Source: Acidovorax kalamii
Lineage (GTDB): Bacteria > Pseudomonadota > Gammaproteobacteria > Burkholderiales > Burkholderiaceae_C
Assembly: GCF_002245625.1 (NCBI RefSeq)
Contig: NZ_NOIG01000015.1
Span: forward strand, 58,612 to 122,611
Direction: 5' to 3'
Length of the DNA: 64,000 bases
Position 1 is the first letter of the stretch; each line of letters starts with the position of its first letter. Shown here piece after piece: positions 1 through 10,943 of the stretch. A program made the translations under genes and the position numbers. The notes beneath the pieces are model-generated. The model saw only the letters and a list, made by a program, of their open reading frames with translations. It had not been told where the DNA came from and did no database searches.

Positions 1-70
1 ACCACAGCAGCAGCTGGCGGGTCAGCGACGGCCTGCGCACACCGGCGCTGGGCGGTGCGGCAGCGCTCAT
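1..70 (-). CDS. Sensor histidine kinase, N-terminal fragment
   Basis: Only the first 23 codons are in the window, read leftwards from the ATG at 70; the gene runs off the left edge. The visible peptide has a short Pro/Ala-rich leader and then SLTRQLLLW, typical of the cytoplasmic start just before the first membrane helix of OmpR-partner sensor kinases. The ATG overlaps the stop of the response regulator by four bases (ATGA), so the two are translationally coupled, which is the main support for the call. No kinase domain can be seen here. Confidence 0.7.
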   Translation of the reverse strand, partial: MSAAAPPSAGVRRPSLTRQLLLW

Positions 71-771
71 GCGGTGGCCTCCTGGGGCATGAAGTAGCCC
101 ACGCCGCGCATGGTCTGAATGCTGGCGCTGCCCAGCTTGCGCCGCAGGTGGTGGATATGGACCTCCACCGCATTGCTCTCGATGGCTGCGTCCCAGCTGT
201 AGAGGCGCTCCTCGATCTGCTGGCGCGACAGCACCCGCCCCCGCGCCTCCAGCAGCACCAGCAACACCGAAAACTCCCGGGGCGACATCTCCACCAGCCT
301 GCCGCCCTGGTGCACAGTGCGCGCCGCGGGGTCCATCTCGATATCACCATGGCGGATGGTGGGCGACGCACGTCCTGCAGCCCGGCGCAGCAGGGCGCGC
401 AGGCGCGCATCCAGCTCATCCATGTCAAAAGGTTTGGCCAGGTAGTCGTCGGCGCCCCCGTCCAGCCCTGCAATGCGCTGGTGCACCTGGTCGCGGGCCG
501 TGACGATGAGCACAGGGGTGGAGGGATCGGGCAGGACCGCTGCAGCCGACGCGCCCGCAGCCGGGCTCAGGCGCAGCCGCCGCAGCAGCTCCGCGCCGTC
601 CCCGTCGGGCAGCCCCAGGTCCAGCAGCACGGCATCAAAACGCTCTGCGCGCAATGCCCCCCAGGCGCTGGCCACGCCATCGCAAACATCCACCGCATAG
701 CCACGCTGCTGGAGGTTGGTGCGCAGGCCCGTGGCAATGCCCGCATCGTCTTCGACAACGAGTATTCGCAT
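67..771 (-). CDS. OmpR-family response regulator (PmrA/QseB-like)
   Basis: A 234-residue response regulator. The receiver domain fills residues 1-120, with the acidic pair EDD near residues 7-9, phospho-acceptor Asp51 (LLDLGLPDGDG) and the conserved Lys in AKPFD. The C-terminal winged helix (about 130-230) carries the HHLRRKLG and RGVGY motifs of OmpR-type DNA-binding domains. It is followed at four-base overlap by a sensor kinase. Upstream, between it and a divergent PAP2 phosphatase gene, lies a CTTAA-N6-CTTAA direct repeat like the PmrA box, which suggests autoregulation and a role in lipid A or envelope modification. QseB is the alternative family name; the sequence alone does not separate them. 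Confidence 0.9.
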   Translation of the reverse strand: MRILVVEDDAGIATGLRTNLQQRGYAVDVCDGVASAWGALRAERFDAVLLDLGLPDGDGAELLRRLRLSPAAGASAAAVLPDPSTPVLIVTARDQVHQRIAGLDGGADDYLAKPFDMDELDARLRALLRRAAGRASPTIRHGDIEMDPAARTVHQGGRLVEMSPREFSVLLVLLEARGRVLSRQQIEERLYSWDAAIESNAVEVHIHHLRRKLGSASIQTMRGVGYFMPQEATA

Positions 772-808
772 GGCGCCATTGTCACCGCGTGCAGCGCACC
801 GGGGGCCA

Positions 809-824
809 TTAAGACGGTGTTAAG
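809..824 (-). promoter_or_regulatory. PmrA-type direct-repeat operator
   Basis: On the minus strand the sequence reads CTTAA, six bases, CTTAA. PmrA-family regulators bind two CTTAA half-sites with this spacing. It lies between the divergent response regulator (start 771) and the PAP2 phosphatase. A possible -10 hexamer for the phosphatase (TATGGT, 835-840) follows it. Binding is inferred. Confidence 0.6.
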
Positions 825-856
825 TGGCGGACCCTATGGTCCCGGGGATGATGACC

Positions 857-1588
857 ATGCAGCCCCCGTCCCACCGTTCGGTCCACCGCCCCCGCGCCCT
901 GTTCCTGTGGACCCTCTGCCTCCTGGCCGCCGTGGTGGCCTGGGATCTAGGCGGGCAGGACGTTCCGCTGGCGCGCCTGTTTGGTTCGGACACCGGGTTT
1001 CCGATGCGGGACCACTGGTTCTTTGTGCAGGTACTCCATGAAGGCGGGCGCCGCCTGGGGTGGCTGCTGGTGCTGCTGCTGGCGCTGGGGGTGTGGTGGC
1101 CCCAGGGCGTGCTGCGGCGGCTGGATGCGGGCGAGCGCCTGCAAATGGCCCTGAGCGCCCTGCTGGCGCTGGCGGCCGTCAGCATAGGCAAGAACCTGAG
1201 CACCACCAGCTGCCCCTGGGACCTGGCGGAGTTCGGCGGCGTGGCGCGCTACGCCTCCCACTGGGCGCTGGGGGTGATCGACGGTGGCGGCGGGCGGTGT
1301 TTCCCTGCGGGCCATGCCTCGGCGGGGTTTGCCTTCGTCGGGGGTTACTTCGCGCTGCGCCACAAGGCCCCCATTGCCGCACGCTGGTGGCTGGCGGGTG
1401 CAGTGCTCGCGGGCTTGGCGCTGGGTGGTGCCCAGCAGGTGCGGGGCGCACATTTCATGAGCCACACGCTGTGGACCGGCTGGCTGTGCTGGACGGTGGG
1501 CTGGCTGTGCGACCTGGCCGCGTCGGCCCTGCGCCCACGCCTGGCGGCGTTGTCTCTCGCCAACGACCCGCCGCAGGCAGCCAGCTAA
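857..1588 (+). CDS. PAP2-superfamily membrane phosphatase
   Basis: A polytopic inner-membrane protein (243 residues from this start) with about five to six hydrophobic helices. Three PAP2 motifs are visible: a Lys-containing first motif (KNLSTTSCPWDL), PAGHAS in place of PSGH, and RGAHFMSHTLWTG in place of SRx5Hx3D. The first motif has Cys where most PAP2 enzymes have Arg (K-x6-R-P). Members release phosphate from lipid phosphates such as undecaprenyl pyrophosphate or lipid A. The divergent PmrA-like regulator and its operator point to envelope or lipid A remodelling. In-frame starts also exist at 824 (GTG), 836, 848 and 851; 857 is preferred because GGGGA lies ten bases upstream and the earlier starts crowd the operator. 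Substrate is not determinable here. Confidence 0.82.
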   Translation: MQPPSHRSVHRPRALFLWTLCLLAAVVAWDLGGQDVPLARLFGSDTGFPMRDHWFFVQVLHEGGRRLGWLLVLLLALGVWWPQGVLRRLDAGERLQMALSALLALAAVSIGKNLSTTSCPWDLAEFGGVARYASHWALGVIDGGGGRCFPAGHASAGFAFVGGYFALRHKAPIAARWWLAGAVLAGLALGGAQQVRGAHFMSHTLWTGWLCWTVGWLCDLAASALRPRLAALSLANDPPQAAS

Positions 1589-1607
1589 CGGCTCAGAACC
1601 TGGCCAG

Positions 1608-3050
1608 TCAGCTCGCCACGCAGATCTTCAGCATGTTGGTGCCGCCCGGCGCGCCCATGGGTTCGCCGCAGGTGATCGCGTACACATCGCCCTTTTGCAC
1701 GATGTTGCGGCTCTTCAAGTGGCGCTCGGCCTGGTCCAGCGCGGTGTCGCGGTCGGCGCTGGTGTCCATGAGCAAAGGGCGCACGTTGCGGTACATGGCC
1801 ATCTTGCGCTGCGTCGCCACCTTGGGGGTGAGGGCATAGATGGGGATGCGGATGCTGTGGCGGCTCATCCACAGCGCCGTGGCGCCGCTGTCGGTCATGG
1901 CCACGATGGCCTTGGCACCCAGGTGGTGGGCGGTGAACAGCGCGCCCATGGCGATGGACTGGTCAATGCGGCCAAAGGTCTGGCCGGTGAAATCGGCATC
2001 CAGCTGGTGGTCTTCCGCCGCTTCTGCGGCTGCGCAGATGGTGGCCATTTCTTCCACGGTTTCGAGCGGGTAGCGGCCTGCGGCCGTCTCGGCGCTCAGC
2101 ATCACGGCGTCGGTGCCGTCCAGCACGGCGTTGGCCACGTCGCTCACCTCGGCGCGCGTGGGCACGGGGTTGGTGATCATGCTTTCCATCATCTGCGTGG
2201 CGGTGATGACCACCTTGTCCATGTCGCGCGCCATGCGGATCATCTTTTTCTGCAGCGCGGGCACGGCAGCGTTGCCCACCTCCACGGCCAGGTCGCCGCG
2301 CGCCACCATGATGCCGTCGCTCACGCGCAAGATGGCTTCAAGGTGCGGGATGGCTTCGGCGCGCTCGATCTTCGCGATCAGGCCCGGCTTGTGGCGGAAC
2401 TCGGAGGCTGCCACGTTGCACAGCTGGCGCGCCATTTCCATGTCGGTCGCGTTCTTGGGGAAGCTCACCGCCACGTAGTCGGCCTGGAAGCTCATGGCCG
2501 TGCGGATGTCTTCCATGTCCTTGGCCGTGAGGGCCGGTGCCGTGAGGCCGCCACCCTTCTTGTTGATGCCCTTGTTGTTGGACAGCTCGCCACCCACCTT
2601 CACCGTGGTGTGCACGGCCTCGCCACGCACGGCATCCACCGTGAGCACGATCAGGCCATCGTTGAGCAGCAGCACATCGCCCGCCTTCACGTCGCGCGGC
2701 AGCTCCTTGTAATCCAGGCCCACGCCTTCGATGTCGCCCAGCTCGGTGCGCGAGGCATCCAGCACAAATTGGGCGCCGGATTCGAGCATCACCTTGCCTT
2801 CGGCAAACTTGCCCACGCGGATCTTGGGGCCCTGCAGGTCGGCCATGATGGCCACCTCGCGGCCCGCACGCTGGGCGGCAGCGCGCACGGTGGCGGCGCG
2901 GTCGATGTGGTCCTGCGCCTTGCCATGGCTGAAGTTCAGCCGCACCACGTTCACGCCCGCTCGGATCATGGCCTCCAGCAGCGCCGGGTCGCTCGATGCG
3001 GGGCCCAGGGTGGCAACAATCTTGGTGGCGCGGCGGGTAGGCATGGACAT
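1608..3050 (-). CDS. pyk: Pyruvate kinase
   Basis: A 480-residue pyruvate kinase, which transfers phosphate from phosphoenolpyruvate to ADP in the last step of glycolysis. The N-terminus has RRATKIVATLGPASS; NFSHG, the GPKIRVG loop of the beta-barrel, and the active-site signature IMVARGDLAVEVG are all present. The C-terminal allosteric domain runs to about residue 478. The start at 3050 is chosen over the longer frame at 3098 because a purine-rich GAGAAAGAGAC precedes it and the family alignment begins there. The gene converges with the PAP2 gene, with 19 bases between the stops and no obvious terminator. Confidence 0.97.
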   Translation of the reverse strand: MSMPTRRATKIVATLGPASSDPALLEAMIRAGVNVVRLNFSHGKAQDHIDRAATVRAAAQRAGREVAIMADLQGPKIRVGKFAEGKVMLESGAQFVLDASRTELGDIEGVGLDYKELPRDVKAGDVLLLNDGLIVLTVDAVRGEAVHTTVKVGGELSNNKGINKKGGGLTAPALTAKDMEDIRTAMSFQADYVAVSFPKNATDMEMARQLCNVAASEFRHKPGLIAKIERAEAIPHLEAILRVSDGIMVARGDLAVEVGNAAVPALQKKMIRMARDMDKVVITATQMMESMITNPVPTRAEVSDVANAVLDGTDAVMLSAETAAGRYPLETVEEMATICAAAEAAEDHQLDADFTGQTFGRIDQSIAMGALFTAHHLGAKAIVAMTDSGATALWMSRHSIRIPIYALTPKVATQRKMAMYRNVRPLLMDTSADRDTALDQAERHLKSRNIVQKGDVYAITCGEPMGAPGGTNMLKICVAS

Positions 3051-3133
3051 GTCTCTTTCTCTCGGTCGTTGAGGATGTAATCGAGTTTCAATTCTCACAC
3101 GAAGCGGTTACATGCGGGTTACCCGCAGCACCG

Positions 3134-3898
3134 TCACAGCAGAGGATGTGACAACAGGTGCGCCAGCACATGCGCGACGATGGCCGCCTCCAGTCCACGG
3201 CGGGCATAGAGCGCACCGGCCAGCAGGCCAAACGCGGCGTTGCCAACCAGCACAAACAGCACCACCGGCAGCGTCAGCACACCGGCCATGGCCTGGGCCG
3301 CTGGCAGGTGCCCCACCGCAAACAACAGGGCGCTGAGCACCACCGCCACAGCCACCAGCGCCTTGCCGGGCAGGCCCTGCCCACGCTGCACCACGCGCCA
3401 GCCCAGCCACAGCAGCAGGGTCATCACGCCCCAGCGCACCAGCAGCTCCTCGGTAATGCCACCGTAAAGCAGCTTGACCACCAGCGGCACCGCGCTGGCG
3501 GGGTCGGACGGCTGCAGCGCCTGCGGCGCCACCTGGGCCAGCGCCCACAGCCACGCGGCGCCTGCCACGCCGCCCATCACGCCGGGTGCCACCACCGCGC
3601 GCAGTGCAGGGCCCACGGGCCCGCCGCCCAGCCACGCAGACAGCACCGGCACCTGCAGCCCCACGCGGGGCGCCAGCCACACGCCGATGGCCACGGCCAG
3701 CGCCAGCAGCACGGCTGTCTGCAAGCCGCTGAGCAGCAGCACCGCCCACAGGGGCAAGGGCAGCAAGGCCGCGTTGGCCTGCAGGGGTGGCAGCAGCGTC
3801 CAGACCACGGCCACCACACCAGGCAAGCCCAGCAGCCACAGCAGCGCGCCCAGGCGCCACCCAGGCGAGCGGGCCAGCGCCCCTTGCGCCGCGCTCAT
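3134..3898 (-). CDS. CPBP-family intramembrane glutamic endopeptidase
   Basis: A 254-residue membrane protein with about eight hydrophobic segments. Its second half holds the CPBP (CAAX/Abi, PF02517) signature: EELLVRWG near residue 150 (EExxxR), the His motif FAVGHL near 190-200, and GNAAFGLLAGALYARRG followed by AHVLAHLL. Family members are intramembrane proteases (Rce1-like) or bacteriocin immunity/processing proteins; the substrate here is unknown. Its start codon overlaps the pepP stop by four bases, so it is the last gene of a coupled speD-murU-pepP-CPBP unit. The membership is firm and the job is not. Confidence 0.85.
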   Translation of the reverse strand: MSAAQGALARSPGWRLGALLWLLGLPGVVAVVWTLLPPLQANAALLPLPLWAVLLLSGLQTAVLLALAVAIGVWLAPRVGLQVPVLSAWLGGGPVGPALRAVVAPGVMGGVAGAAWLWALAQVAPQALQPSDPASAVPLVVKLLYGGITEELLVRWGVMTLLLWLGWRVVQRGQGLPGKALVAVAVVLSALLFAVGHLPAAQAMAGVLTLPVVLFVLVGNAAFGLLAGALYARRGLEAAIVAHVLAHLLSHPLL

Positions 3899-5289
3899 CG
3901 CATCAGGGCCTCAATCTCGTCGGCCTTGACGGGCACGCCGCGCGTGATCAGCTCACAACCGGTGTCTGTGACGATGGCATCGTCCTCGATGCGGATGCCG
4001 ATGTGATGGAACTGCTCGGGCACCCCCTCGGCGGGGCGCACATAGATGCCGGGCTCGATGGTCAGCACCATGCCGGGCCGCAGGATGCGGCTGGGCCGGT
4101 TGGTGATGGTTTCGCCCGAGAGCGGGTCTTTGCGTTCGCTGGTCTGACCGACCTCGCCGGGCTCCACATAGCTGCCGCAGTCGTGCACATCCATGCCCAG
4201 CCAGTGGCCGGTGCGGTGCATGTAGAACTGGAAGTAGGCGCGCTGGTCGATCACGTCCTGTGCGGTGCCCACCTTGTTCTTGTCGAGCAGGCCCAGGTCC
4301 AGCATGCCCTGTGCCAGCACGGCCACCGTGGCATCGTGCGGGTCGTTGAAACGGGCACCCGCCTTGGTGGCCGCCACGGCCGCATCCTGGCTGGCCAGCA
4401 CCAGGTCATACAGCGCGCGCTGCGGCCCGGTGAACTTGCCGTTGGCCGGGAAGGTGCGCGTGATGTCGCTGGCGTAGCCGTGCAGCTCGCAACCCGCGTC
4501 GATCAGCACCAGCTCCCCGTCACGCACGGGCGCGGCATCGGCACGGTAGTGCAGCACACAGGCGTTGGCCCCGGCGGCCACGATGGAGTTGTAGGCGGGG
4601 TACTGCGATCCGTGCTGGCGGAACTCGTGCAGCAGTTCGGCTTCGAGGTGGTACTCGCGCACATCCTCTCCGGCGCGCAGCATGCGGGCGGCACGCTGCA
4701 TGGCGCGGATGTGGGCCTGCGCGCTGATGCTGCTCGCGCGGCGCATGATGTCCTGCTCGTAGGCGTCCTTGAACAGACGCATCTCGTCGAGCAGCGTGCA
4801 CAGGTCGTTCTGCACGGCGGGGCACAGCGCGCCGTAGCGCACACGCCCGCGCACCACGTTGAGCCAGCCCTCCACGCGTGCGGCCAGACCGCTGTGCGTG
4901 GCAAAGGGGTACCAGACGCAGGCCGTGTTTTCGAGCAGGCGCGGCAGCTTGCTGTCCATCTCGGCCATCGAATGTGCGGCGTCCACGCCCACGGCAGCGG
5001 GCGCAGCGGCGGGGCCCAGGCGGTAGCCGTCCCAGATTTCGCGCTCCAGGTCCTTGGGCTGGCAGAACAGCGTGCTGCGGCCATCATGCGCCAGCACCAG
5101 GCAGGCGCCCGGCTCAGTGAAGCCGGTCAGGTAATAGAAGTAGCTGTCGTGGCGGTACAGAAAGTCCGTATCGCGGTTGCGCGGACGCTCGGGCGCCGTA
5201 GGAATGATGGCAATGCCCCCTGGGCCCAGCTGGGCAGCCAGGTGCGCGCGGCGCTGAGCGTAGACGGAAGCAGGCACGGTGGTGGTCAT
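3895..5289 (-). CDS. pepP: Xaa-Pro aminopeptidase P
   Basis: A 464-residue M24B metallopeptidase that removes an N-terminal residue preceding proline. The N-terminal aminopeptidase-P domain (about 1-140) contains TDFLYRHDSYFYYLTGF. The catalytic pita-bread fold follows, with the dinuclear metal ligands in LIDAGCELHGYASDITRTFP (two Asp), HRTGHWLGMDVHD (His), EPGIYV (Glu) and IRIEDD (Glu). The ATG at 5289 gives the standard N-terminus; the open frame upstream is a shadow of murU. The start overlaps the murU stop by four bases and the stop overlaps the CPBP start by four bases. Confidence 0.96.
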   Translation of the reverse strand: MTTTVPASVYAQRRAHLAAQLGPGGIAIIPTAPERPRNRDTDFLYRHDSYFYYLTGFTEPGACLVLAHDGRSTLFCQPKDLEREIWDGYRLGPAAAPAAVGVDAAHSMAEMDSKLPRLLENTACVWYPFATHSGLAARVEGWLNVVRGRVRYGALCPAVQNDLCTLLDEMRLFKDAYEQDIMRRASSISAQAHIRAMQRAARMLRAGEDVREYHLEAELLHEFRQHGSQYPAYNSIVAAGANACVLHYRADAAPVRDGELVLIDAGCELHGYASDITRTFPANGKFTGPQRALYDLVLASQDAAVAATKAGARFNDPHDATVAVLAQGMLDLGLLDKNKVGTAQDVIDQRAYFQFYMHRTGHWLGMDVHDCGSYVEPGEVGQTSERKDPLSGETITNRPSRILRPGMVLTIEPGIYVRPAEGVPEQFHHIGIRIEDDAIVTDTGCELITRGVPVKADEIEALMR

Positions 5290-6065
5290 GGGAGGGGGTC
5301 GCAAGCAAGGGTGTTGAGTTCGGCCAGCCGTTCGGGCGTGCCCACATCGGTCCAGCGGCCGGTATAGAGCTGCGCGCTGACGCGACCATTGTCCATCGCC
5401 CGGCGCAGCAGCGGCGCGAGCGGGGCTTTGATGCCGCCGGGGTTGCCCGGCGGGATGTCGCACCAGGGCGCCGCGAACAGCTCGGCGCGCAGCAGGGCGA
5501 TGGTGCTGTAGGTGTAACGCGGCGCGGGGTCGTCGGCGGGCAGGTTCAGCGCCAGGCCGTCGGCCGACAGGCCAAAGTCGCCGCGCGGGTTGTGGGCGGG
5601 GTTGGGCACCAGCCACAGATGGGCCAGGTGGGTGCTGGCCTCGAAGGCCGCCACGGCCGCGCTGTCGAACACGAAGTCAGGCGCAAACACGTCGCCCGCC
5701 GCGAGCCAGAACACGCCCCCCAGTTGGGGCAGCGCACGCGCGATGCCGCCAGCGGTTTCCAAAGCATCACCAAAGTCCACCCCTTCGTGGGAGTATGAAA
5801 TTGATAGCTGCTCAGGCTTGCCAGTTGCGCGCGAAGGGCCAAAAACATCTGAAAAACAGTCGCTGATCTGGCTGCCCAGCCAGGCGGTGTTGATCACCGC
5901 CCGCCGGACACCCGCATCCCGCAAAGCCTGGAGGTGCCACTGCAGCAGCGGCTGGCCTTGCACCTGCAGCAGAGGCTTGGGCGTGGTGTCGGTCAGGGGG
6001 CGCATGCGCTCGCCCCGGCCAGCAGCCAGCAGCAGGGCCGGGACTTGGTGCTGGGCAGGACTCAT
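5286..6065 (-). CDS. murU: N-acetylmuramate-1-phosphate uridylyltransferase-like nucleotidyltransferase
   Basis: A 259-residue sugar-1-phosphate nucleotidyltransferase. The nucleotide-binding motif LLAAGRGERMRPLTDTTPKP opens the protein, followed by ETAGGIARALP, the metal-binding AAGD and the C-terminal TGRWTDVGTPERL, the pattern of MurU, which makes UDP-MurNAc in cell-wall recycling. Residues of about 85-110 (SDCFSDVFGPSRATGKPEQL) are unusual: the DNA under them matches the dispersed ATAGCT repeat found between genes elsewhere in this window, so the segment looks like a repeat-derived in-frame insertion compared with my memory of other MurU proteins. It overlaps both neighbours by four bases (ATGA). 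Substrate is inferred from family. Confidence 0.85.
   Translation of the reverse strand: MSPAQHQVPALLLAAGRGERMRPLTDTTPKPLLQVQGQPLLQWHLQALRDAGVRRAVINTAWLGSQISDCFSDVFGPSRATGKPEQLSISYSHEGVDFGDALETAGGIARALPQLGGVFWLAAGDVFAPDFVFDSAAVAAFEASTHLAHLWLVPNPAHNPRGDFGLSADGLALNLPADDPAPRYTYSTIALLRAELFAAPWCDIPPGNPGGIKAPLAPLLRRAMDNGRVSAQLYTGRWTDVGTPERLAELNTLACDPLP
5795..5857 (+). repeat. ATAGCT-type dispersed repeat inside murU
   Basis: The plus strand reads AAATTGATAGCTGCTCAGG, then CTTGCCAG, a GCGCGC centre and GGCCAAAAACATC. This is the layout of the intergenic copies at 15.1, 19.4, 31.4 and 41.7 kb. It lies wholly in the murU coding frame (read on the other strand) without a stop or frameshift. Confidence 0.65.
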
Positions 6066-6451
6066 GCGGCCACCTCACTCACCACACCCCGCTGCAGCGC
6101 GTGGCGATCTGCGGTGGTGGGCTGGAACAAGGCCAGCAGCGCGTCCATCAGCGCATGCGCCTTGGCCGAATGGTCGGCGCCGAAATTGCACACATACACA
6201 TCCAGGGTGACGGCGCGCTGCTCGGGCCAGGTGTGCACACACAGGTGCGACTCCGCTAGCAAAACAGTAGCTGTCACCCCGCCAGGGCCGCGCGCAGTAG
6301 CCGGAAATTCATGAAACAGCTGCCCCACGGCCTGCAACCCGGCGGCGCGCACGGCGTCGGTGCAGGCGCCCCCCAGGGCGGCGGCGTCCAGCAGCCAGAC
6401 GCTGGCGCAGCGGCAGCCCTGGAGATCGGCGGTGAGGTGCAGTCCTTGCAT
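6062..6451 (-). CDS. speD: S-adenosylmethionine decarboxylase proenzyme, prokaryotic class
   Basis: A 129-residue AdoMet decarboxylase, which supplies decarboxylated AdoMet for spermidine synthesis. The self-cleavage site is AESHLCVHTWPE, with Ser68 expected to become the pyruvoyl group, His73 the processing residue and Cys88 (YVCNFG) the proton donor. The length fits the short bacterial/archaeal class. The ATG at 6451 is chosen because the family alignment begins there (MQGLHLTADL). No spermidine synthase gene is in the window. The stop overlaps the murU start by four bases. The gene is divergent from transketolase. Confidence 0.93.
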   Translation of the reverse strand: MQGLHLTADLQGCRCASVWLLDAAALGGACTDAVRAAGLQAVGQLFHEFPATARGPGGVTATVLLAESHLCVHTWPEQRAVTLDVYVCNFGADHSAKAHALMDALLALFQPTTADRHALQRGVVSEVAA

Positions 6452-6573
6452 GGCCCGCACTGTAGTGCATTGCCGCCGTGCCCCGGGGCGTTGCCATGCC
6501 AATTCAGGCGGGCGAAAGCCGCCCCGGTAAAATGCCGGGTTTCCCCTGAACCACCCACCCCGAACCACTCCCC

Positions 6574-9730
<3,157 letters not shown>

Positions 9731-9825
9731 CCACGCCACGGTCCGCTGCGCGGGGCTACCCCTGCGCAGTGGACACCTCTCAAGATGATGATGATGACGA
9801 AGCGCTAGAAGCGACTACCCTGTTC

Positions 9826-9861
9826 AAGCCGGTCGCCTGCCAAGGCCGCCGGCTTTTTTTT
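9826..9861 (+). terminator. Rho-independent terminator after gap
   Basis: AAGCCGG and CCGGCTT form a 7-bp stem around a 16-base loop, followed by eight T residues (9854-9861). Confidence 0.85.
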
Positions 9862-9874
9862 GCCCGGAACTCAA

Positions 9875-10885
9875 TCAGCCCGCAAAAGCCTCGGTGTCCA
9901 CCTCGCTCGCGTTCTGCGCGTTGTAGCGTGCGCCCACCACCGTGTGCTGGTTGATGAGCCCGTCCAGGCGCTGCATCGTCGCGGCGTCCAGCGTCACATC
10001 CACAGCCCCCAGGTCGTCGTGCAGGTGCTCCACACTCGTCGTGCCCGGAATGGGGATGACGTGCTCGCCCCGGTGCAGCAGCCAGGCCAGTGCCAGCTGC
10101 GCAGGCGTGCAACCCACATCGCGCGCCACCTGTTGGTAGCCGTCCAGCAGTTGCAGGTTGGCGGCGTAGGCCTCGGGCGCAAACCGCGGCATGGCGCGGC
10201 GGATGTCCTTGGCGTCCAGGGTACTCACATCGCGCAAGTCCCCGCACAAAAAGCCCCGCGCCACGGGGCTGAAGGCCACAAAGGCCGCGCCCAGCTCGCG
10301 GCAGGCGTCCAGCACCGCAATCTCGGGGTTGCGCGTCCACAGCGAATACTCGGTCTGCACCGCCGCGATGGGGTGCACGGCGTGTGCCTTGCGCAGTGTT
10401 GTGGCCGACACCTCCGACAAACCAATGCTGCGGATCTTGCCCGCGCGCACCAGATCGGCCAGTGCGCCCACACTGTCTTCAATGGGCACGTTCTTGTCCC
10501 AGCGGTGCAGGTAGTACAGGTCGATCACATCGGTCTGCAGGCGGCGCAGGCTGTCTTCGCAGGTCTGGCGCAGCGTGGCGGGGCGGCCATCGATCACGCG
10601 CACCAGCTTGCCGTCGCCATTCACATCCACACCCTGCATGCCACATTTGCTGGCCAGGGTGAAGCGGCTGCGATGCTGCTTCATCACGCGGCCCACCAGC
10701 GTTTCGTTGGCGCCAAAGCCGTACAGCGTGGCGGTGTCGAACAGCGTCACGCCCGCGTCGAGTGCGGCCAGCAGCACGCGCTCGCCCTGCTCGGCAGACA
10801 CGGGCGCGCCATAGGCGTGCGAAAGGTTCATGCAGCCCAGGCCGATGGCCGAGACGGAGAAAGGTCCAAGGGTTCTTTGTTGCAT
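9875..10885 (-). CDS. Aldo/keto reductase
   Basis: A 336-residue AKR-superfamily oxidoreductase that uses NADPH to reduce aldehydes or ketones. The catalytic tetrad is in place: Asp50 (TLFDTA), Tyr55 (LYGFG), Lys80 (LASKCG) and His127 (YYLHRWD). NADPH-binding residues are in the C-terminal IPIPGTTSVEHL. The best family match is the AKR13/YhdN-like group. It converges with gap and is downstream of the YdeI-like gene on the same strand with 58 bases between. Substrate unknown. Confidence 0.9.
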   Translation of the reverse strand: MQQRTLGPFSVSAIGLGCMNLSHAYGAPVSAEQGERVLLAALDAGVTLFDTATLYGFGANETLVGRVMKQHRSRFTLASKCGMQGVDVNGDGKLVRVIDGRPATLRQTCEDSLRRLQTDVIDLYYLHRWDKNVPIEDSVGALADLVRAGKIRSIGLSEVSATTLRKAHAVHPIAAVQTEYSLWTRNPEIAVLDACRELGAAFVAFSPVARGFLCGDLRDVSTLDAKDIRRAMPRFAPEAYAANLQLLDGYQQVARDVGCTPAQLALAWLLHRGEHVIPIPGTTSVEHLHDDLGAVDVTLDAATMQRLDGLINQHTVVGARYNAQNASEVDTEAFAG

Positions 10886-10943
10886 GCCGCGAGCTTACGG
10901 CAAGCGCGGCAACCCACCGGGTGGCTCGGGCTTGGGTGCGGGT

